The notes beneath the pieces are model-generated. The model was not told where the DNA came from and did no database searches. It saw only the letters and a list, made by a program, of their open reading frames with translations. A stretch of DNA of 64,000 nt from the NCBI RefSeq assembly GCF_900187645.1, contig NZ_FYEE01000004.1, forward strand, positions 248,001 through 312,000, written 5' to 3'. Origin of the DNA: Pseudomonas sp. Irchel 3E20. GTDB taxonomy: Bacteria; Pseudomonadota; Gammaproteobacteria; Pseudomonadales; Pseudomonadaceae. This document shows positions 1 through 9,063 of the stretch, in pieces. The translations under genes were made by a program, and so were the position numbers. Each line of letters starts with the position of its first letter. The first letter of the stretch is position 1.

Positions 1-1
1 C

Positions 2-208
2 GATGCCCAGATGGACGCCGCCGTGGCTCGGGCCAATCAGGGGTTACCCGATTACGCCCAAGTCCACCGCTGGACGCGCCTGGATCAACCGCTCACCGCA
101 AGCAACGGCCTGCTCACTGCCAATGGGCGGCCACGCCGCGACGCCATCGTGGCGCGTTACCACGCCCAACTCACTTGTTTGACCCTCAACGAGGAATTTC
201 CATCATGA
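2..208 (+). CDS. AMP-binding acyl-CoA/acyl ligase, C-terminal end only
   Basis: Only the last 68 codons of this gene lie in the window; it is open at the left edge in frame 2. The stretch ending LLTANGRPRRDAIVARY resembles the extreme C-terminus of long-chain acyl-CoA synthetases of the ANL (AMP-binding) superfamily, where the conserved catalytic-lysine region is followed by a basic RR..I..RY tail. Its TGA stop overlaps the ATG of the next gene (ATGA), so it probably heads or belongs to the operon that continues to about 4.36 kb. Substrate cannot be judged from this fragment. It could instead be the ligase module of a larger synthetase. Confidence 0.6.
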   Translation, partial: DAQMDAAVARANQGLPDYAQVHRWTRLDQPLTASNGLLTANGRPRRDAIVARYHAQLTCLTLNEEFPS

Positions 209-879
209 GTTTTTTTGAAACCCTGCAAGAAGCCACCCACCACGAACGCCATGAGCTGTTCAACCTGCCCATCATCCGCGACGCCCTGGAGGGCAAGGTC
301 AGCCTGCACAGCTATCGGGCGTTTCTGGCCCAGGCCTACTACCACGTGCGTCATACCGTCCCGTTGATGATGGCCTGTGGCGCGCGCCTGCCCTCGCACC
401 TGGAATGGCTGCGCAAAGCGGTATGCGACTACATCGAGGACGAATACGGCCATGAGCAATGGATCCTCGATGACATCGTCGTGTGCGGCGGTGACCGCAA
501 TGCCGTGCGCTATGGCCGCCCGTCACTGCCGATCGAGCTGATGGTCAGCTTCCTTTACGACCTCATCGCCCGGGACAACCCCGTGGGCCTGTTTGGCATG
601 GTCAATGTGCTCGAAGGCACCAGTATCGCCCTGGCCACCCACGCGGCAGGCAGCATCGCCAAACACCTGGATTTGCCGCCCACCGCGTTCAGCTACCTCA
701 GCTCCCATGGCTCGTTGGATATCGAGCATATGCAGACCTACCGCCGTCTGATGGACAGGCTCGAGGACCCGGATGACCAGGCCGCCGTGATCCATGCCAG
801 CAAAGTGGTGTACCGGTTGTACGCCGATATGTTCCGTGGCCTGCCGCACGATGGGGAGCACCACCATGCGCCTGTGTGA
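205..879 (+). CDS. TenA/PqqC-fold (heme-oxygenase-like) putative di-iron oxidase
   Basis: A 224-residue protein of the TenA/PqqC/UndA heme-oxygenase-like fold. The ATG at 205 follows GAGGAATTTC and overlaps the ligase stop. Candidate metal ligands are all present with the spacing seen in heme-oxygenase-like di-iron oxidases: E80-x2-H83, E137, and H168-x3-D172-x2-H175. TenA thiaminases use a catalytic Cys instead. In that oxidase group UndA makes 1-undecene from lauric acid and CADD works in pABA synthesis, so an O2-dependent reaction on a ligase- or SDR-processed substrate is a reasonable inference. Annotation pipelines often call such genes TenA-family regulators, which nothing here supports. 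The gene overlaps the following SDR by 14 nt. Substrate is unknown. Confidence 0.75.
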   Translation: MSFFETLQEATHHERHELFNLPIIRDALEGKVSLHSYRAFLAQAYYHVRHTVPLMMACGARLPSHLEWLRKAVCDYIEDEYGHEQWILDDIVVCGGDRNAVRYGRPSLPIELMVSFLYDLIARDNPVGLFGMVNVLEGTSIALATHAAGSIAKHLDLPPTAFSYLSSHGSLDIEHMQTYRRLMDRLEDPDDQAAVIHASKVVYRLYADMFRGLPHDGEHHHAPV

Positions 880-1675
880 AGCCCGAGTCATCCTGACCGG
901 CGCCAGCGGCGGCATCGGTGTGGCCATTGCCGCCGCCCTGTGTGCCAGTGGTGCCCGCGTGCTGGCGGTGGCGCGGCGCGGGGAAGCGCTGGCGCCGTTG
1001 ATCGAGCAGTACCCACAGCACTTGTGCTGGGTCAGCGCCGACCTGACCCAGCTTACCGATCGACGCAAGGTACTGAGCGCGGCCCAGGCCGTTGGCGGCA
1101 TCAACCTGCTGATTAATGCCGCTGGGGTCAACCATTTCGCCATGCTCGAACAGCTGGAGGACAGCGAGATCAACACCCTGCTGGCGGTGAACGTCAGCGC
1201 CCCGATCTGCCTCACCCGGCTCCTGCTGCCGCTGCTCAAAGAGGCCGATAGCGCCATGGTGGTCAATGTCGGTTCCACCTATGGCTCCATCGGCTATCCC
1301 GGCTACGCCACCTACTGCGCCACCAAATTCGCCCTGCGCGGGTTTTCCGAGGCGTTGCGCCGAGAGCTGGCCGATACCCGGGTCAATGTGCTCTATGTCG
1401 CCCCGCGCGCCACTCGTACCAGCATGAACGGCGCGGCGGCCCGGGCTTTGAACGAAGCCCTCAAAGCCAATGTCGACGACCCGCACACCGTGGCCAACGC
1501 CGTGATCCATGCCATCAGCGGTGATCGTCGCGAACTGTACCTGGGCTGGCCGGAACGGTTCTTTGTGCGCCTGAACAGTTTGCTACCCCAGTTGGTGGAC
1601 CGCGGCTTGCGCAAGCAATTGCCGCTCATCCGCCACCTGAGCCATAAAACCGACCCTGAGAACCTCAAGCCATGA
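866..1675 (+). CDS. Short-chain dehydrogenase/reductase (SDR)
   Basis: A 269-residue classical SDR. The Rossmann glycine motif TGASGGIG is at residues 11-18, an NAAG motif follows, and the active-site Ser is followed by Y-C-A-T-K. It is expected to be a cytoplasmic NAD(P)H-dependent alcohol/ketone or aldehyde oxidoreductase. I placed the start at ATG 866 because the Rossmann strand begins seven residues later. The longer upstream reading would overlap the previous gene by a further 72 nt. It sits inside a tightly overlapping unit (ligase, di-iron-type oxidase, SDR, TPR, two-component pair), suggesting these enzymes act on one acyl-derived substrate. The stop overlaps the next ATG. Confidence 0.85.
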   Translation: MRLCEARVILTGASGGIGVAIAAALCASGARVLAVARRGEALAPLIEQYPQHLCWVSADLTQLTDRRKVLSAAQAVGGINLLINAAGVNHFAMLEQLEDSEINTLLAVNVSAPICLTRLLLPLLKEADSAMVVNVGSTYGSIGYPGYATYCATKFALRGFSEALRRELADTRVNVLYVAPRATRTSMNGAAARALNEALKANVDDPHTVANAVIHAISGDRRELYLGWPERFFVRLNSLLPQLVDRGLRKQLPLIRHLSHKTDPENLKP

Positions 1676-2316
1676 AAAAACGTGTCGCGTGTTTACTGCT
1701 GGGGGCGCTGAGCCAGGGCGCTTGGGCCCTGGACAGCGCCTGTCAACAGCGCCTGGACAACATCCAGCAACGCTGGGCGCACATCCAATACCAATTGCCC
1801 GCCGAGCAGCGAGCCCAGGCCTTCGAGCAACTGTCCGGCCAAGCCTTGGCATTTACCCAGGAGCGCCAGTGCGCCGCGCCAGCGTGGATCTGGTCGGGCA
1901 TTGTTCGCAGTAGCTGGGCCGGCGCCCAGGGCGGCTTGGGCGCGCTGAGCAACGTCAAGGCGGCCAGGGCCGACCTGGAGCACGCTCTGGCCTTGGACCC
2001 AAAAGCCCTGCAAGGTTCGGCTTACACCAGCCTGGGCGCGCTGTACGACCGCGTACCCGGTTGGCCCATCGGTTTTGGGGACGCCGACAAAGCCGAGCAG
2101 TTGCTCAAGCAAGCGTTGCAACTCAACCCCGATGGCATCGACAGCCTGTACTTCTGGGGCGATCACCTCTACCGTCAAAAGCGCTACAGCGAGGCCAAGG
2201 CGGCCCTACTCAAGGCGTTGCAAGCAGCGCCACGCCCCGGCCGGGAAACCGCCGACAACGGGCGGCGCAAGGAGATCGAGGCGTTGCTGGTGGACGTCAA
2301 CGCAAAACTCAACTGA
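1672..2316 (+). CDS. Exported TPR-repeat protein
   Basis: A 214-residue protein with a clear signal peptide (MKKRVACLLLGALSQGAWA, cleavage near residue 19). TPR-like helices follow, best seen in the second half: a DLEHALALDP helix, LGALYDRVPGW, KAEQLLKQALQLNPDG, and YFWGDHLYRQKRYSEAKAAL. These are typical of periplasmic TPR proteins that act as scaffolds; no catalytic motif is visible. The start overlaps the SDR stop by 4 nt (ATGA), and the response regulator starts 11 nt after its stop. In this context it could be the periplasmic partner of the neighbouring sensor kinase or hold the pathway product, but both ideas are inference. Confidence 0.75.
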   Translation: MKKRVACLLLGALSQGAWALDSACQQRLDNIQQRWAHIQYQLPAEQRAQAFEQLSGQALAFTQERQCAAPAWIWSGIVRSSWAGAQGGLGALSNVKAARADLEHALALDPKALQGSAYTSLGALYDRVPGWPIGFGDADKAEQLLKQALQLNPDGIDSLYFWGDHLYRQKRYSEAKAALLKALQAAPRPGRETADNGRRKEIEALLVDVNAKLN

Positions 2317-2327
2317 CGGGAGCTGCT

Positions 2328-2990
2328 GTGCGCGTATTACTGATCGAAGACGACGTAGCCCTGGGCGAAGGCCTGCATCAGGCCCTGGGGCGCGAGGGCT
2401 ACACCGTTGACTGGCTCAAGGACGGCAGCAGCGCCCTGCACGCGCTGCTCAGTGAAACCTTCGACCTGGCGGTGCTCGACCTCGGCTTGCCACGCATGGG
2501 CGGCTTGGAGGTACTGCGCCGCTTGCGCCAGAGCGGTTCCAACTTACCGGTGCTGATCCTCACCGCCCGCGATGCGACCGATGACCGCATCGCCGGGCTG
2601 GATGCCGGCGCCGATGATTACCTGATAAAACCCTTTGACCTCGCCGAGCTCAAAGCCCGCCTACGGGCGCTGCTGCGGCGCAGTGCCGGGCGAGCACGGG
2701 TGCTCATCGAACATCGGGGCATCAGCCTGGACCCCAGCACCCAGCAGGTCACCTACCAGGGTGAGGCCGTGGTCCTGACCCCCAAGGAATATCAACTGCT
2801 GTACGAATTACTGTCGCCGCCGGGGCGGGTAATGACCCGCGAGCGCTTGATGCAACTGCTGTATGGCTGGAATGAAGAGGCGCAAAGCAACACCCTGGAA
2901 GTGCACATCCACAACCTGCGCAAAAAATTCGCCAGTGATCTGATCCGCACTGTGCGCGGTGTTGGCTACTTGGTGGAGGAGCGCCCGTGA
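2328..2990 (+). CDS. OmpR-family response regulator (QseB/PmrA type)
   Basis: A 220-residue OmpR/PhoB-type regulator. The receiver domain has the acidic pair ED at residues 7-9 and phospho-acceptor D51 in VLDLGLP; the winged helix ends with the usual RTVRGVGYLV motif. The start is a GTG at 2328 preceded by GGGAG at good spacing, which begins the first receiver strand (VRVLLIEDD). A longer upstream frame exists but lies inside the TPR gene. It overlaps the sensor-kinase start by 4 nt. It is closest in style to QseB/TctD/PmrA. The targets are not visible; its own operon is a sensible candidate. Confidence 0.88.
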   Translation: MRVLLIEDDVALGEGLHQALGREGYTVDWLKDGSSALHALLSETFDLAVLDLGLPRMGGLEVLRRLRQSGSNLPVLILTARDATDDRIAGLDAGADDYLIKPFDLAELKARLRALLRRSAGRARVLIEHRGISLDPSTQQVTYQGEAVVLTPKEYQLLYELLSPPGRVMTRERLMQLLYGWNEEAQSNTLEVHIHNLRKKFASDLIRTVRGVGYLVEERP

Positions 2991-4357
2991 CCTCCATTCG
3001 GCGCCGCACCTTGACGCTGATGATTGGCCTGATGCTCACCGGCCTGCTGATCCTCAGCGTGTTCAACCTGCACGACAGCAATCACGAAATCGCCGAAGTG
3101 TATGACGCCCAATTGGCGCAGAACGCCCGTTTGCTGCAAGGGGTGATGCGCATGCCGCTGGCCGGCAAGGAGCACGCCGAACTGTATCAGGCGTTCAATA
3201 AAGCGCTGAGCGAGGCGGCGCCTAAGGTCAACGGCCACCCCTACGAGAGCAAAATCGCCTTCCAGGTCTGGAACCTGCAAGGCGAAGTCCTCGTGCATAC
3301 CGCCAGCGCCCCCACCTTCACTTCGCCCCCGGCGACAGCGGGCTTCAGCGACATTGTGGATTTACACCAGCGCCAATGGCGCGCATTCATGCTGCAAGAC
3401 AGCAGCAACAACCTGCGCATCTGGGTCGGTGAGCGTGAGGATGTGCGCTCGGACCTGGTGGGCCGGATCGTGCGCCATACCCTGTGGCCCAACATACTCG
3501 GCAGCCTGATTCTGGCGGCGATGGTCTGGCTGGCCATCGGCTGGGGCCTCAAGCCCCTGGAGGATATGGCGGCCACCTTGCGCGCCCGTCACTCGGGTTC
3601 GTTGGAGCCATTGCACCTGATGCCCTTGCCGACAGAACTTGAACCCATGCAAGCGGCCCTGAACCGGATGCTCGCGCAAATCCAGGAAGTGCTGGGCCGC
3701 GAGCATCGCTTCATCGCTGACGCGGCCCATGAGATGCGCACGCCACTGGCGGTGCTGAGGGTTCATGCGCAGAACCTTTTGGAAGCAGGCACCGAGCAAG
3801 AACGCCGCGAGTCATTGCAGCACCTAATCAGTGGCGTGGATCGTACCAGTCGCCTGGTCAACCAATTACTGACCATGGCCCGCCTCGAACCACAAGCCGC
3901 GAGTGCCACCTCCCTGCCCTGCATCGACCTTAAGGCCTCCATACGCGACAGCCTGGTGCAAATGACCCCTTGGCTGTTGAGCAAAGGGTTGGAGCTGGAG
4001 TTCGAGTCCCAGGACGGCACCTATCTGACCCACGTCGATGCAGCCGCCATCGACATCGCACTGAACAACCTGCTGACCAACGCCGCTAACTTCTCGCCTG
4101 AACAAGGGGTGGTCACCGTCACGCTCAAGCAGGACAACGACCACTTTGAACTTACGGTCGAGGACCAGGGACCGGGCATCGATGAATCGAAAAGCGAACG
4201 CTTGTTCGAGCGGTTTTATAGCCGGGGCAATGACGAAGGCGCGGGCTTGGGGCTGACGATAGTGCAGGCCATTGCCGACCGCATGGGGGGCCAGGTCACG
4301 TTGGAAAACCGCTCTGGCACGGGCCTGCGCGCGACCCTGGCCTTTCCTCGGGCCTAG
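2987..4357 (+). CDS. Sensor histidine kinase (QseC/PmrB type)
   Basis: A 456-residue inner-membrane kinase. It has TM1 near residues 10-26, a periplasmic domain of about 135 residues, TM2 near 168-187, a HAMP-like linker, a HisKA box with H248 in DAAHEMRTPL, and an ATPase domain with an NLLTNA N-box and a GAGLGLTIV G-box. It starts with GTG at 2987 overlapping the regulator stop (GTGA), so translation is coupled. The periplasmic region belongs to the QseC-like two-component N-terminal class, but the signal is unknown. Because it is co-transcribed with an exported TPR protein and three lipid-type enzymes, it may monitor their product or envelope state (inference). Confidence 0.88.
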   Translation: MTSIRRRTLTLMIGLMLTGLLILSVFNLHDSNHEIAEVYDAQLAQNARLLQGVMRMPLAGKEHAELYQAFNKALSEAAPKVNGHPYESKIAFQVWNLQGEVLVHTASAPTFTSPPATAGFSDIVDLHQRQWRAFMLQDSSNNLRIWVGEREDVRSDLVGRIVRHTLWPNILGSLILAAMVWLAIGWGLKPLEDMAATLRARHSGSLEPLHLMPLPTELEPMQAALNRMLAQIQEVLGREHRFIADAAHEMRTPLAVLRVHAQNLLEAGTEQERRESLQHLISGVDRTSRLVNQLLTMARLEPQAASATSLPCIDLKASIRDSLVQMTPWLLSKGLELEFESQDGTYLTHVDAAAIDIALNNLLTNAANFSPEQGVVTVTLKQDNDHFELTVEDQGPGIDESKSERLFERFYSRGNDEGAGLGLTIVQAIADRMGGQVTLENRSGTGLRATLAFPRA

Positions 4358-4506
4358 ATCGAGCTTAATGGCGCCAGGCGTTTATTTACCCGGCGGCCAT
4401 TAAAAAACATTAGGTAAGTTAGCTAGCTACACAATAATTAGTCCTGATCGTTACCCGCTTACTTAAACGACCAAAGGTACTCGAAGAAGAAAATGTAAAA
4501 ATTTAC

Positions 4507-4536
4507 TTCACGGCGTTTTCACATCTCGCTTACTAT
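4507..4536 (+). promoter_or_regulatory. Predicted sigma70-type promoter of cheV
   Basis: The 226-base gap between the sensor kinase and cheV is unusually AT-rich. TTCACG (4507-4512) and TACTAT (4531-4536) are separated by 18 bases and lie about 48 bases before the cheV ATG. This was read by eye only. Confidence 0.35.
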
Positions 4537-4583
4537 GATTTCAATGTGCCATGTATGTTGGCTACCTAAAGCGAGGGGAACAT

Positions 4584-5516
4584 ATGACTGGGGTGATGGC
4601 GTCAATCGACAGTCGTACACAACTGGTAGGCCAGAACCGCCTGGAACTCCTGCTTTTCCGGTTTAATGCGAATCAGTTATATGGAATCAATGTATTCAAA
4701 GTTCGCGAAGTTATTCGCTGCCCTCGCCTGTCCATACTACCTAAGTCGAACCCCAACATATGTGGCGTAGCCAATATACGGGGAACTTCGATACCGATCA
4801 TGGACTTGGCCATGGCCACCGGGTTACCGGGCGTAGAACACCCTGAATCGGCGTTCGTCATCATTACCGAGTACAACACCCGTACCCAGGGCTTTTTGGT
4901 GTATGCGGTAGAACATATCGTTAACTTGAACTGGGAGGATATCCATCCGCCACCCAAGGGCAGTGGCGACGACAACTACCTAACGGCGGTGACCCGCTGC
5001 GGCGATCAATTGGTCGAGATCATCGATGTCGAAAAAGTGCTGGCCCAGATCTCCCCTACCAGCGAAGAAATTTCAGAAGGCGTGGTCAATACCGCCGTGA
5101 CCGAACTGGCGCGCACACTGCGGGTGCTGACCGTGGACGATTCATCGGTGGCCCGTAAGCAGGTCACCCGTTGCCTGGAAACCGTCGGGGTTGAGGTCGT
5201 CGCATTAAATGATGGTCGACAGGCTCTGAACTACCTGCGGGCGATGCTGGATGAGGGGCGCAAACCCGAAGAAGAGTTTCTGATGATGATCTCGGACATC
5301 GAAATGCCCGAAATGGACGGTTACACGCTCACCGCAGAGATTCGCAGCGACCCGCGCATGGCGGGTTTGCACATCGTCTTGCACACTTCGCTGTCGGGCA
5401 GCTTCAACCAATCGATGGTCAAGAAAGTGGGGGCCAGCGACTTTCTCGCCAAGTTCCGCCCCGACGATCTGGCCGGCCGGGTCGTTGCCCGCATCCGCGA
5501 AACCACTCAGCCGTAA
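4584..5516 (+). CDS. cheV: Chemotaxis coupling protein CheV
   Basis: A 310-residue fusion of an N-terminal CheW domain (about residues 18-160) and a C-terminal CheY-like receiver (about 178-305). The receiver has acidic pair D185-D186 and phospho-acceptor D238 in ISDIEMPEMDG. This is the standard CheV architecture and length. CheV links chemoreceptors to the CheA kinase and dampens signalling when phosphorylated. The ATG at 4584 is preceded by a strong AGGGGAA. An earlier in-frame ATG at 4551 lacks this and would add a non-conserved leader. It is followed 71 nt later by an HD-GYP gene and then a chemoreceptor, which makes a small motility/c-di-GMP signalling neighbourhood. Confidence 0.93.
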   Translation: MTGVMASIDSRTQLVGQNRLELLLFRFNANQLYGINVFKVREVIRCPRLSILPKSNPNICGVANIRGTSIPIMDLAMATGLPGVEHPESAFVIITEYNTRTQGFLVYAVEHIVNLNWEDIHPPPKGSGDDNYLTAVTRCGDQLVEIIDVEKVLAQISPTSEEISEGVVNTAVTELARTLRVLTVDDSSVARKQVTRCLETVGVEVVALNDGRQALNYLRAMLDEGRKPEEEFLMMISDIEMPEMDGYTLTAEIRSDPRMAGLHIVLHTSLSGSFNQSMVKKVGASDFLAKFRPDDLAGRVVARIRETTQP

Positions 5517-5570
5517 ATACTCAACTTCAATTGAAACCAAGGACGTTTTAAAGGGGAACAGGGACGCGAA

Positions 5571-5585
5571 CACACCGGGGGTGTG
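5571..5585 (+). promoter_or_regulatory. Hairpin covering the HD-GYP ribosome-binding site
   Basis: CACACC (5571-5576) and GGTGTG (5580-5585) can pair around GGG, ending 2 bases before the ATG at 5588. The only Shine-Dalgarno-like run, GGGGG at 5577-5581, lies in its loop and 3' arm. Translation control is possible but unproven. Confidence 0.35.
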
Positions 5586-5587
5586 CC

Positions 5588-6700
5588 ATGTTGAAACTCA
5601 AAGAGCTCAGTGACCCATGCCAAGGGATACCCAAGGGTGAACGGTGCGACTCGTGTTCCGAATCGCCCTATTGGCAGGGCCAACAGCGCCCTACCCCTGA
5701 ATCGAGCACCGCTGCGGGCGAGGCGCCTGAGCCGTGCCACATAGCGCCGGTAACACTGGAAGAAGAGTTGGCCACGGCCAAAAAGCTCTATGTGCAATCG
5801 CGCTCGGCCATGCTGGAAATGTTCAGCCATGCGCGCATGGGCCGCGCGATAACGGTAGATAAAGCAGACACCTTGGTCGATGACATACGCCAGTCCATTG
5901 CCCGTCATCCCAATGCGTTCATCAGCCTGGTGCGGCTCAAAAACGCCAATGAATACACCTACATGCATTGCGTTGCGGTCTGCGCCCTGATGATTGCCGT
6001 GGCCCAACAACTGGAACTTTCCCCAGAACTGGTGCACCAGGCCGGCCTCGCCGGCTTGCTGCACGACGTGGGCAAGTTGGCGGTTTCCGCCACATTGCTG
6101 AACAAACCCGGCAAGTTGACGGCCGATGAATTCGCCATCATTCGTCAGCATCCCGAGTTAGGCGCACAACTGTTGCGTACCTCGGTTCCTGTGTGCGAGT
6201 TGGTGCTGGACGTGTGCCTGCATCATCACGAAAAGGTCGATGGTTCCGGCTATCCCGATCAATTGGCCGGTGAGCAGATCAGCCTGTTCGCGCGCATTGC
6301 AGCCGTTTGCGATGTGTATGACGCGGTCACCTCGGACCGCCCCTACAACGAAGCCTGGGACCCTGCCATCGCCCTGCAAAAAATGTCGGAATGGAAGCAT
6401 CACTTTGACACCGTGGTATTTCAGGCGTTTGTAAAGTCGGTGGGTATTTACCCCGTAGGTTCGCTGGTTCGTTTGGGCAGCGGGCTGATTGGCGTGGTCA
6501 CCGAACAAGTTCCGGGGTTGTTGTTGGCACCCAAAGTCAAAGTGTTTTTCTCAACCCACCTGAATGCCTACATCACCCCGACAATCATCAACATCAGCGA
6601 GCATCCGCAGACTGAAAAAATCGTCGAGCGCGTGTTGGCAAAACAATATGGCTTCATCAATACCCAAGCGCTCTGGCACGGCGATTGCGCCAAGTTATGA
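5588..6700 (+). CDS. HD-GYP domain protein, putative c-di-GMP phosphodiesterase
   Basis: A 370-residue protein with an HD-GYP core: H127, H159-D160 (LLHDVGK), H212-H214 (HHHE), and the GYP signature at 221-223, followed by IAAVCDVYDA. These motifs match active c-di-GMP hydrolases that bind two or three metals. No transmembrane segment or receiver domain is seen. In many Pseudomonas HD-GYP proteins the N-terminus is a DUF3391 domain of about 130 residues. Here the first 55 residues instead carry C11, C20, C23 and C50-H51, reminiscent of a metal or redox site. It lies between cheV and a chemoreceptor, so a role in tuning motility is likely. ATG 5588 is chosen as the only start before the conserved region. 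Confidence 0.88.
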   Translation: MLKLKELSDPCQGIPKGERCDSCSESPYWQGQQRPTPESSTAAGEAPEPCHIAPVTLEEELATAKKLYVQSRSAMLEMFSHARMGRAITVDKADTLVDDIRQSIARHPNAFISLVRLKNANEYTYMHCVAVCALMIAVAQQLELSPELVHQAGLAGLLHDVGKLAVSATLLNKPGKLTADEFAIIRQHPELGAQLLRTSVPVCELVLDVCLHHHEKVDGSGYPDQLAGEQISLFARIAAVCDVYDAVTSDRPYNEAWDPAIALQKMSEWKHHFDTVVFQAFVKSVGIYPVGSLVRLGSGLIGVVTEQVPGLLLAPKVKVFFSTHLNAYITPTIINISEHPQTEKIVERVLAKQYGFINTQALWHGDCAKL

Positions 6701-6724
6701 GCCCTTGGAATAAATAGCGGTATC

Positions 6725-6746
6725 GCCCTCTGCCTGGCCAGAGGGC
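6725..6746 (+). terminator. Hairpin after the HD-GYP gene
   Basis: GCCCTCTG (6725-6732) and CAGAGGGC (6739-6746) form a perfect 8-bp stem with a CCTGGC loop, 25 bases after the stop. There is no T-run, so it may be only a transcript 3' stabiliser. Confidence 0.5.
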
Positions 6747-6844
6747 GTAAACAGCAAACGATTTGATAAGCATTCGCCGTGTCGTGCAAAAAAATAAGAT
6801 ACCGCCCTTTAAGTTGGGCAAAAGAATAGTGGGCAGGGGGTTAT

Positions 6845-9007
6845 ATGAAATTTAAGTCATTACAAGCACGCATTTGCGTGACCGCAGGTATATGCCTGTT
6901 TGTCTCCTCGGCCAGCCTGGTGATTTACGGGTTGTTCAGCACGCGGGCCAATGAGCAATACGTCTCCGCCGAAGTTGCAAAATTAGTTGAACAATCAACT
7001 ATCCGCGAAATTCAAAACTTGGCTGAATCCCGCGCCAACGCTATTCAGGCCAAGTTGCAAAATGCCCTGGATGCGGCACGGACCATGGCCAACACCTTTG
7101 CTGCGAGTAAAACCCCACAAAGCCCCTTGGCCATGGGCCGCGAGCAAATCAACAACGTGCTACTCAGCGTGCTCAAGGACAACCCGGACTTCAACGGCAC
7201 CTATTCATGCTGGGAGCCAGAGGCGTTGGATGGCCAAGATGGGGCCTCTCGCAACGCCTCGGATGGCAGCAACCCGACCACCGGGCGCTTCACGCCTTAC
7301 TGGACGCGCAGTGCCGGCAACCACATCGCGGTGCAGCCACTGGTGGAATACGACTCCCCCGACCGCCACCCCAACGGCGTGCCCAAGGGCGGTTGGTACA
7401 GCGGGCCACGCACCACCCTCAAGGAAAGCGTGCTCGACCCGATCCCGTACATCGTCCAAGGCAAGCAGGTGTGGCTCACCACCCTCTCGGTGCCGATCGT
7501 GGCCGATGGCAAGTTCTATGGCGTGGTCGGGGCTGATTTCGATATTGCCTTCATCCAGAAGCTCAGCGAGCAAATGTCTGCCGACCTTTACGGTGGCAAG
7601 GGGTCGGTGTCGATCCTGAGTAACCAGGGGCTGGTGGTGGCGGACAGTCAGCGTACCGACCTGATCGGCCAGCCCATCAAGGCGCTGTTGCCGCAATCCT
7701 GGGAAAAAGTGCTCGGCAATATCCAAAGCGGGCGCGGCGACAGCCTGCTCAACCCCCAGACCCAAGACATTGAAGTGCTGATGCCCATCCAGTTGGGGCG
7801 CACCGGCAAGCCCTGGGCGGTGATGATTCGCTTGCCCAAAGCGGTGGTCATGGCCCAAGCCATTGCCCTGGAACATGAGCTGCAACAGCGCAGCTTGCAC
7901 AACAGCATCTGGCAGGTGTGCGTAGGGTTGGCCATTTCGTTGCTGGCCCTGGTGGCCCTGTGGTTTGCCGCGGCCAAAATCGTCGGCCCGATCCGCGAAG
8001 CCGCGGCGTTGGCGGCCAGCATCAGCCTGGGGGATTTCTCCCGGCGCCTGGTCCAGCAATCGGAGGACGAAGTCGGCCAACTGTCCCTGGCCCTCAACGA
8101 CATGTCTGAAAGCCTGCAACGCCAAGTGCGCGTAGCCGAGCGCATTTCCGAAGGTGACCTGGATCTGCAAGTGCAGTTATCGTCACCCCAGGACACCCTC
8201 GGCAAAGCCTTGGAGAAAATGGTCAGCAACCTCAACAACCTGATGACCCAGGTGCAGCTCAGCGCCACTCAGATCACCGGCAGTTCGGCCCAGGTGACCG
8301 ACCTGAGCCAGTCGTTGTCGGACGGTGCGTCCAACTCGGCCTCTTCCATTACCCAGATCAGCGCCGTGATGACGCAAATGGCGGCCCAGACCACCGATAA
8401 CGCGGCCAATGCCAAGAAAGCCGATGAGCAATCCCTCGCCTCGCGGGCCGATGCCGGAGAAAGCGACAAACTGATGAGCGAGTTGATCGCCGCCATGGCC
8501 GAGATCGACAACGCGGGCAAGGACATCACCGCCATCATCACCACCATCGACAACATCGCTGCGCAAACCAACCTCCTGGCCCTGAACGCCGCCATCGAGG
8601 CCGCCCGGGCCGGCGAGTTGGGCCGCGGCTTTGCCGTGGTGGCCGACGAAGTCCGCAGCCTGGCCGCCCGCAGCGCCGAAGCCGCACAGCAAACCGCCGC
8701 ACTGATCGCCGACTCTTCGACCAAGACCCAACGGGGCATGATTATCGCGGGCCGCACCGCCGAGTCGCTCAAAAGCATCGTCAGCGGCACCAGTTCGGTC
8801 TCCAGCCTGGTGTCGCTGATCTACCAGGCATCCAGCGAGCAGGCATCAGGGTTGCAACAGGCAAGCATCGGCCTGGAGCAAATCGATGCGGTGACCCAGC
8901 AGAACCAGGCCAACTCACAAGATTGCGCGGTAGCGGCGCGGGACCTTTCGGCGCGGGCGGCCTTGATGCAACAGGAACTGAGCCGCTTCAAGGTTAAAAA
9001 AACCTAG
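6845..9007 (+). CDS. Methyl-accepting chemotaxis protein with dCache sensor
   Basis: A 720-residue chemoreceptor. TM1 lies near residues 9-29, followed by a large periplasmic region of about 310 residues. The second half of that region has the PAS-like strand pattern of a dCache domain ([21 protein letters not shown], then [16 protein letters not shown]). TM2 is near 358-380, then HAMP and a signalling domain with the hairpin tip [20 protein letters not shown] do not see the R-x-W-x-Y pattern of amino-acid-binding dCache receptors, so the ligand is open. ATG 6845 follows GCAGGGGG. It lies downstream of cheV and HD-GYP genes, consistent with joint control of swimming. No C-terminal CheR-docking pentapeptide is seen. 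Confidence 0.92.
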   Translation: MKFKSLQARICVTAGICLFVSSASLVIYGLFSTRANEQYVSAEVAKLVEQSTIREIQNLAESRANAIQAKLQNALDAARTMANTFAASKTPQSPLAMGREQINNVLLSVLKDNPDFNGTYSCWEPEALDGQDGASRNASDGSNPTTGRFTPYWTRSAGNHIAVQPLVEYDSPDRHPNGVPKGGWYSGPRTTLKESVLDPIPYIVQGKQVWLTTLSVPIVADGKFYGVVGADFDIAFIQKLSEQMSADLYGGKGSVSILSNQGLVVADSQRTDLIGQPIKALLPQSWEKVLGNIQSGRGDSLLNPQTQDIEVLMPIQLGRTGKPWAVMIRLPKAVVMAQAIALEHELQQRSLHNSIWQVCVGLAISLLALVALWFAAAKIVGPIREAAALAASISLGDFSRRLVQQSEDEVGQLSLALNDMSESLQRQVRVAERISEGDLDLQVQLSSPQDTLGKALEKMVSNLNNLMTQVQLSATQITGSSAQVTDLSQSLSDGASNSASSITQISAVMTQMAAQTTDNAANAKKADEQSLASRADAGESDKLMSELIAAMAEIDNAGKDITAIITTIDNIAAQTNLLALNAAIEAARAGELGRGFAVVADEVRSLAARSAEAAQQTAALIADSSTKTQRGMIIAGRTAESLKSIVSGTSSVSSLVSLIYQASSEQASGLQQASIGLEQIDAVTQQNQANSQDCAVAARDLSARAALMQQELSRFKVKKT

Positions 9008-9063
9008 GATGGCGCGTTTGCGGTTGCTCTTGAGAGTCGTCACCCATACAGCAAGGTGAAATC

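Noticed and set aside
205..879. PqqC or a TenA transcriptional regulator
   Set aside because: The pqqA-pqqB genes are 20 kb away and no DNA-binding domain exists; the complete E/H/D ligand pattern and the ligase/SDR context favour a di-iron-type oxidase.
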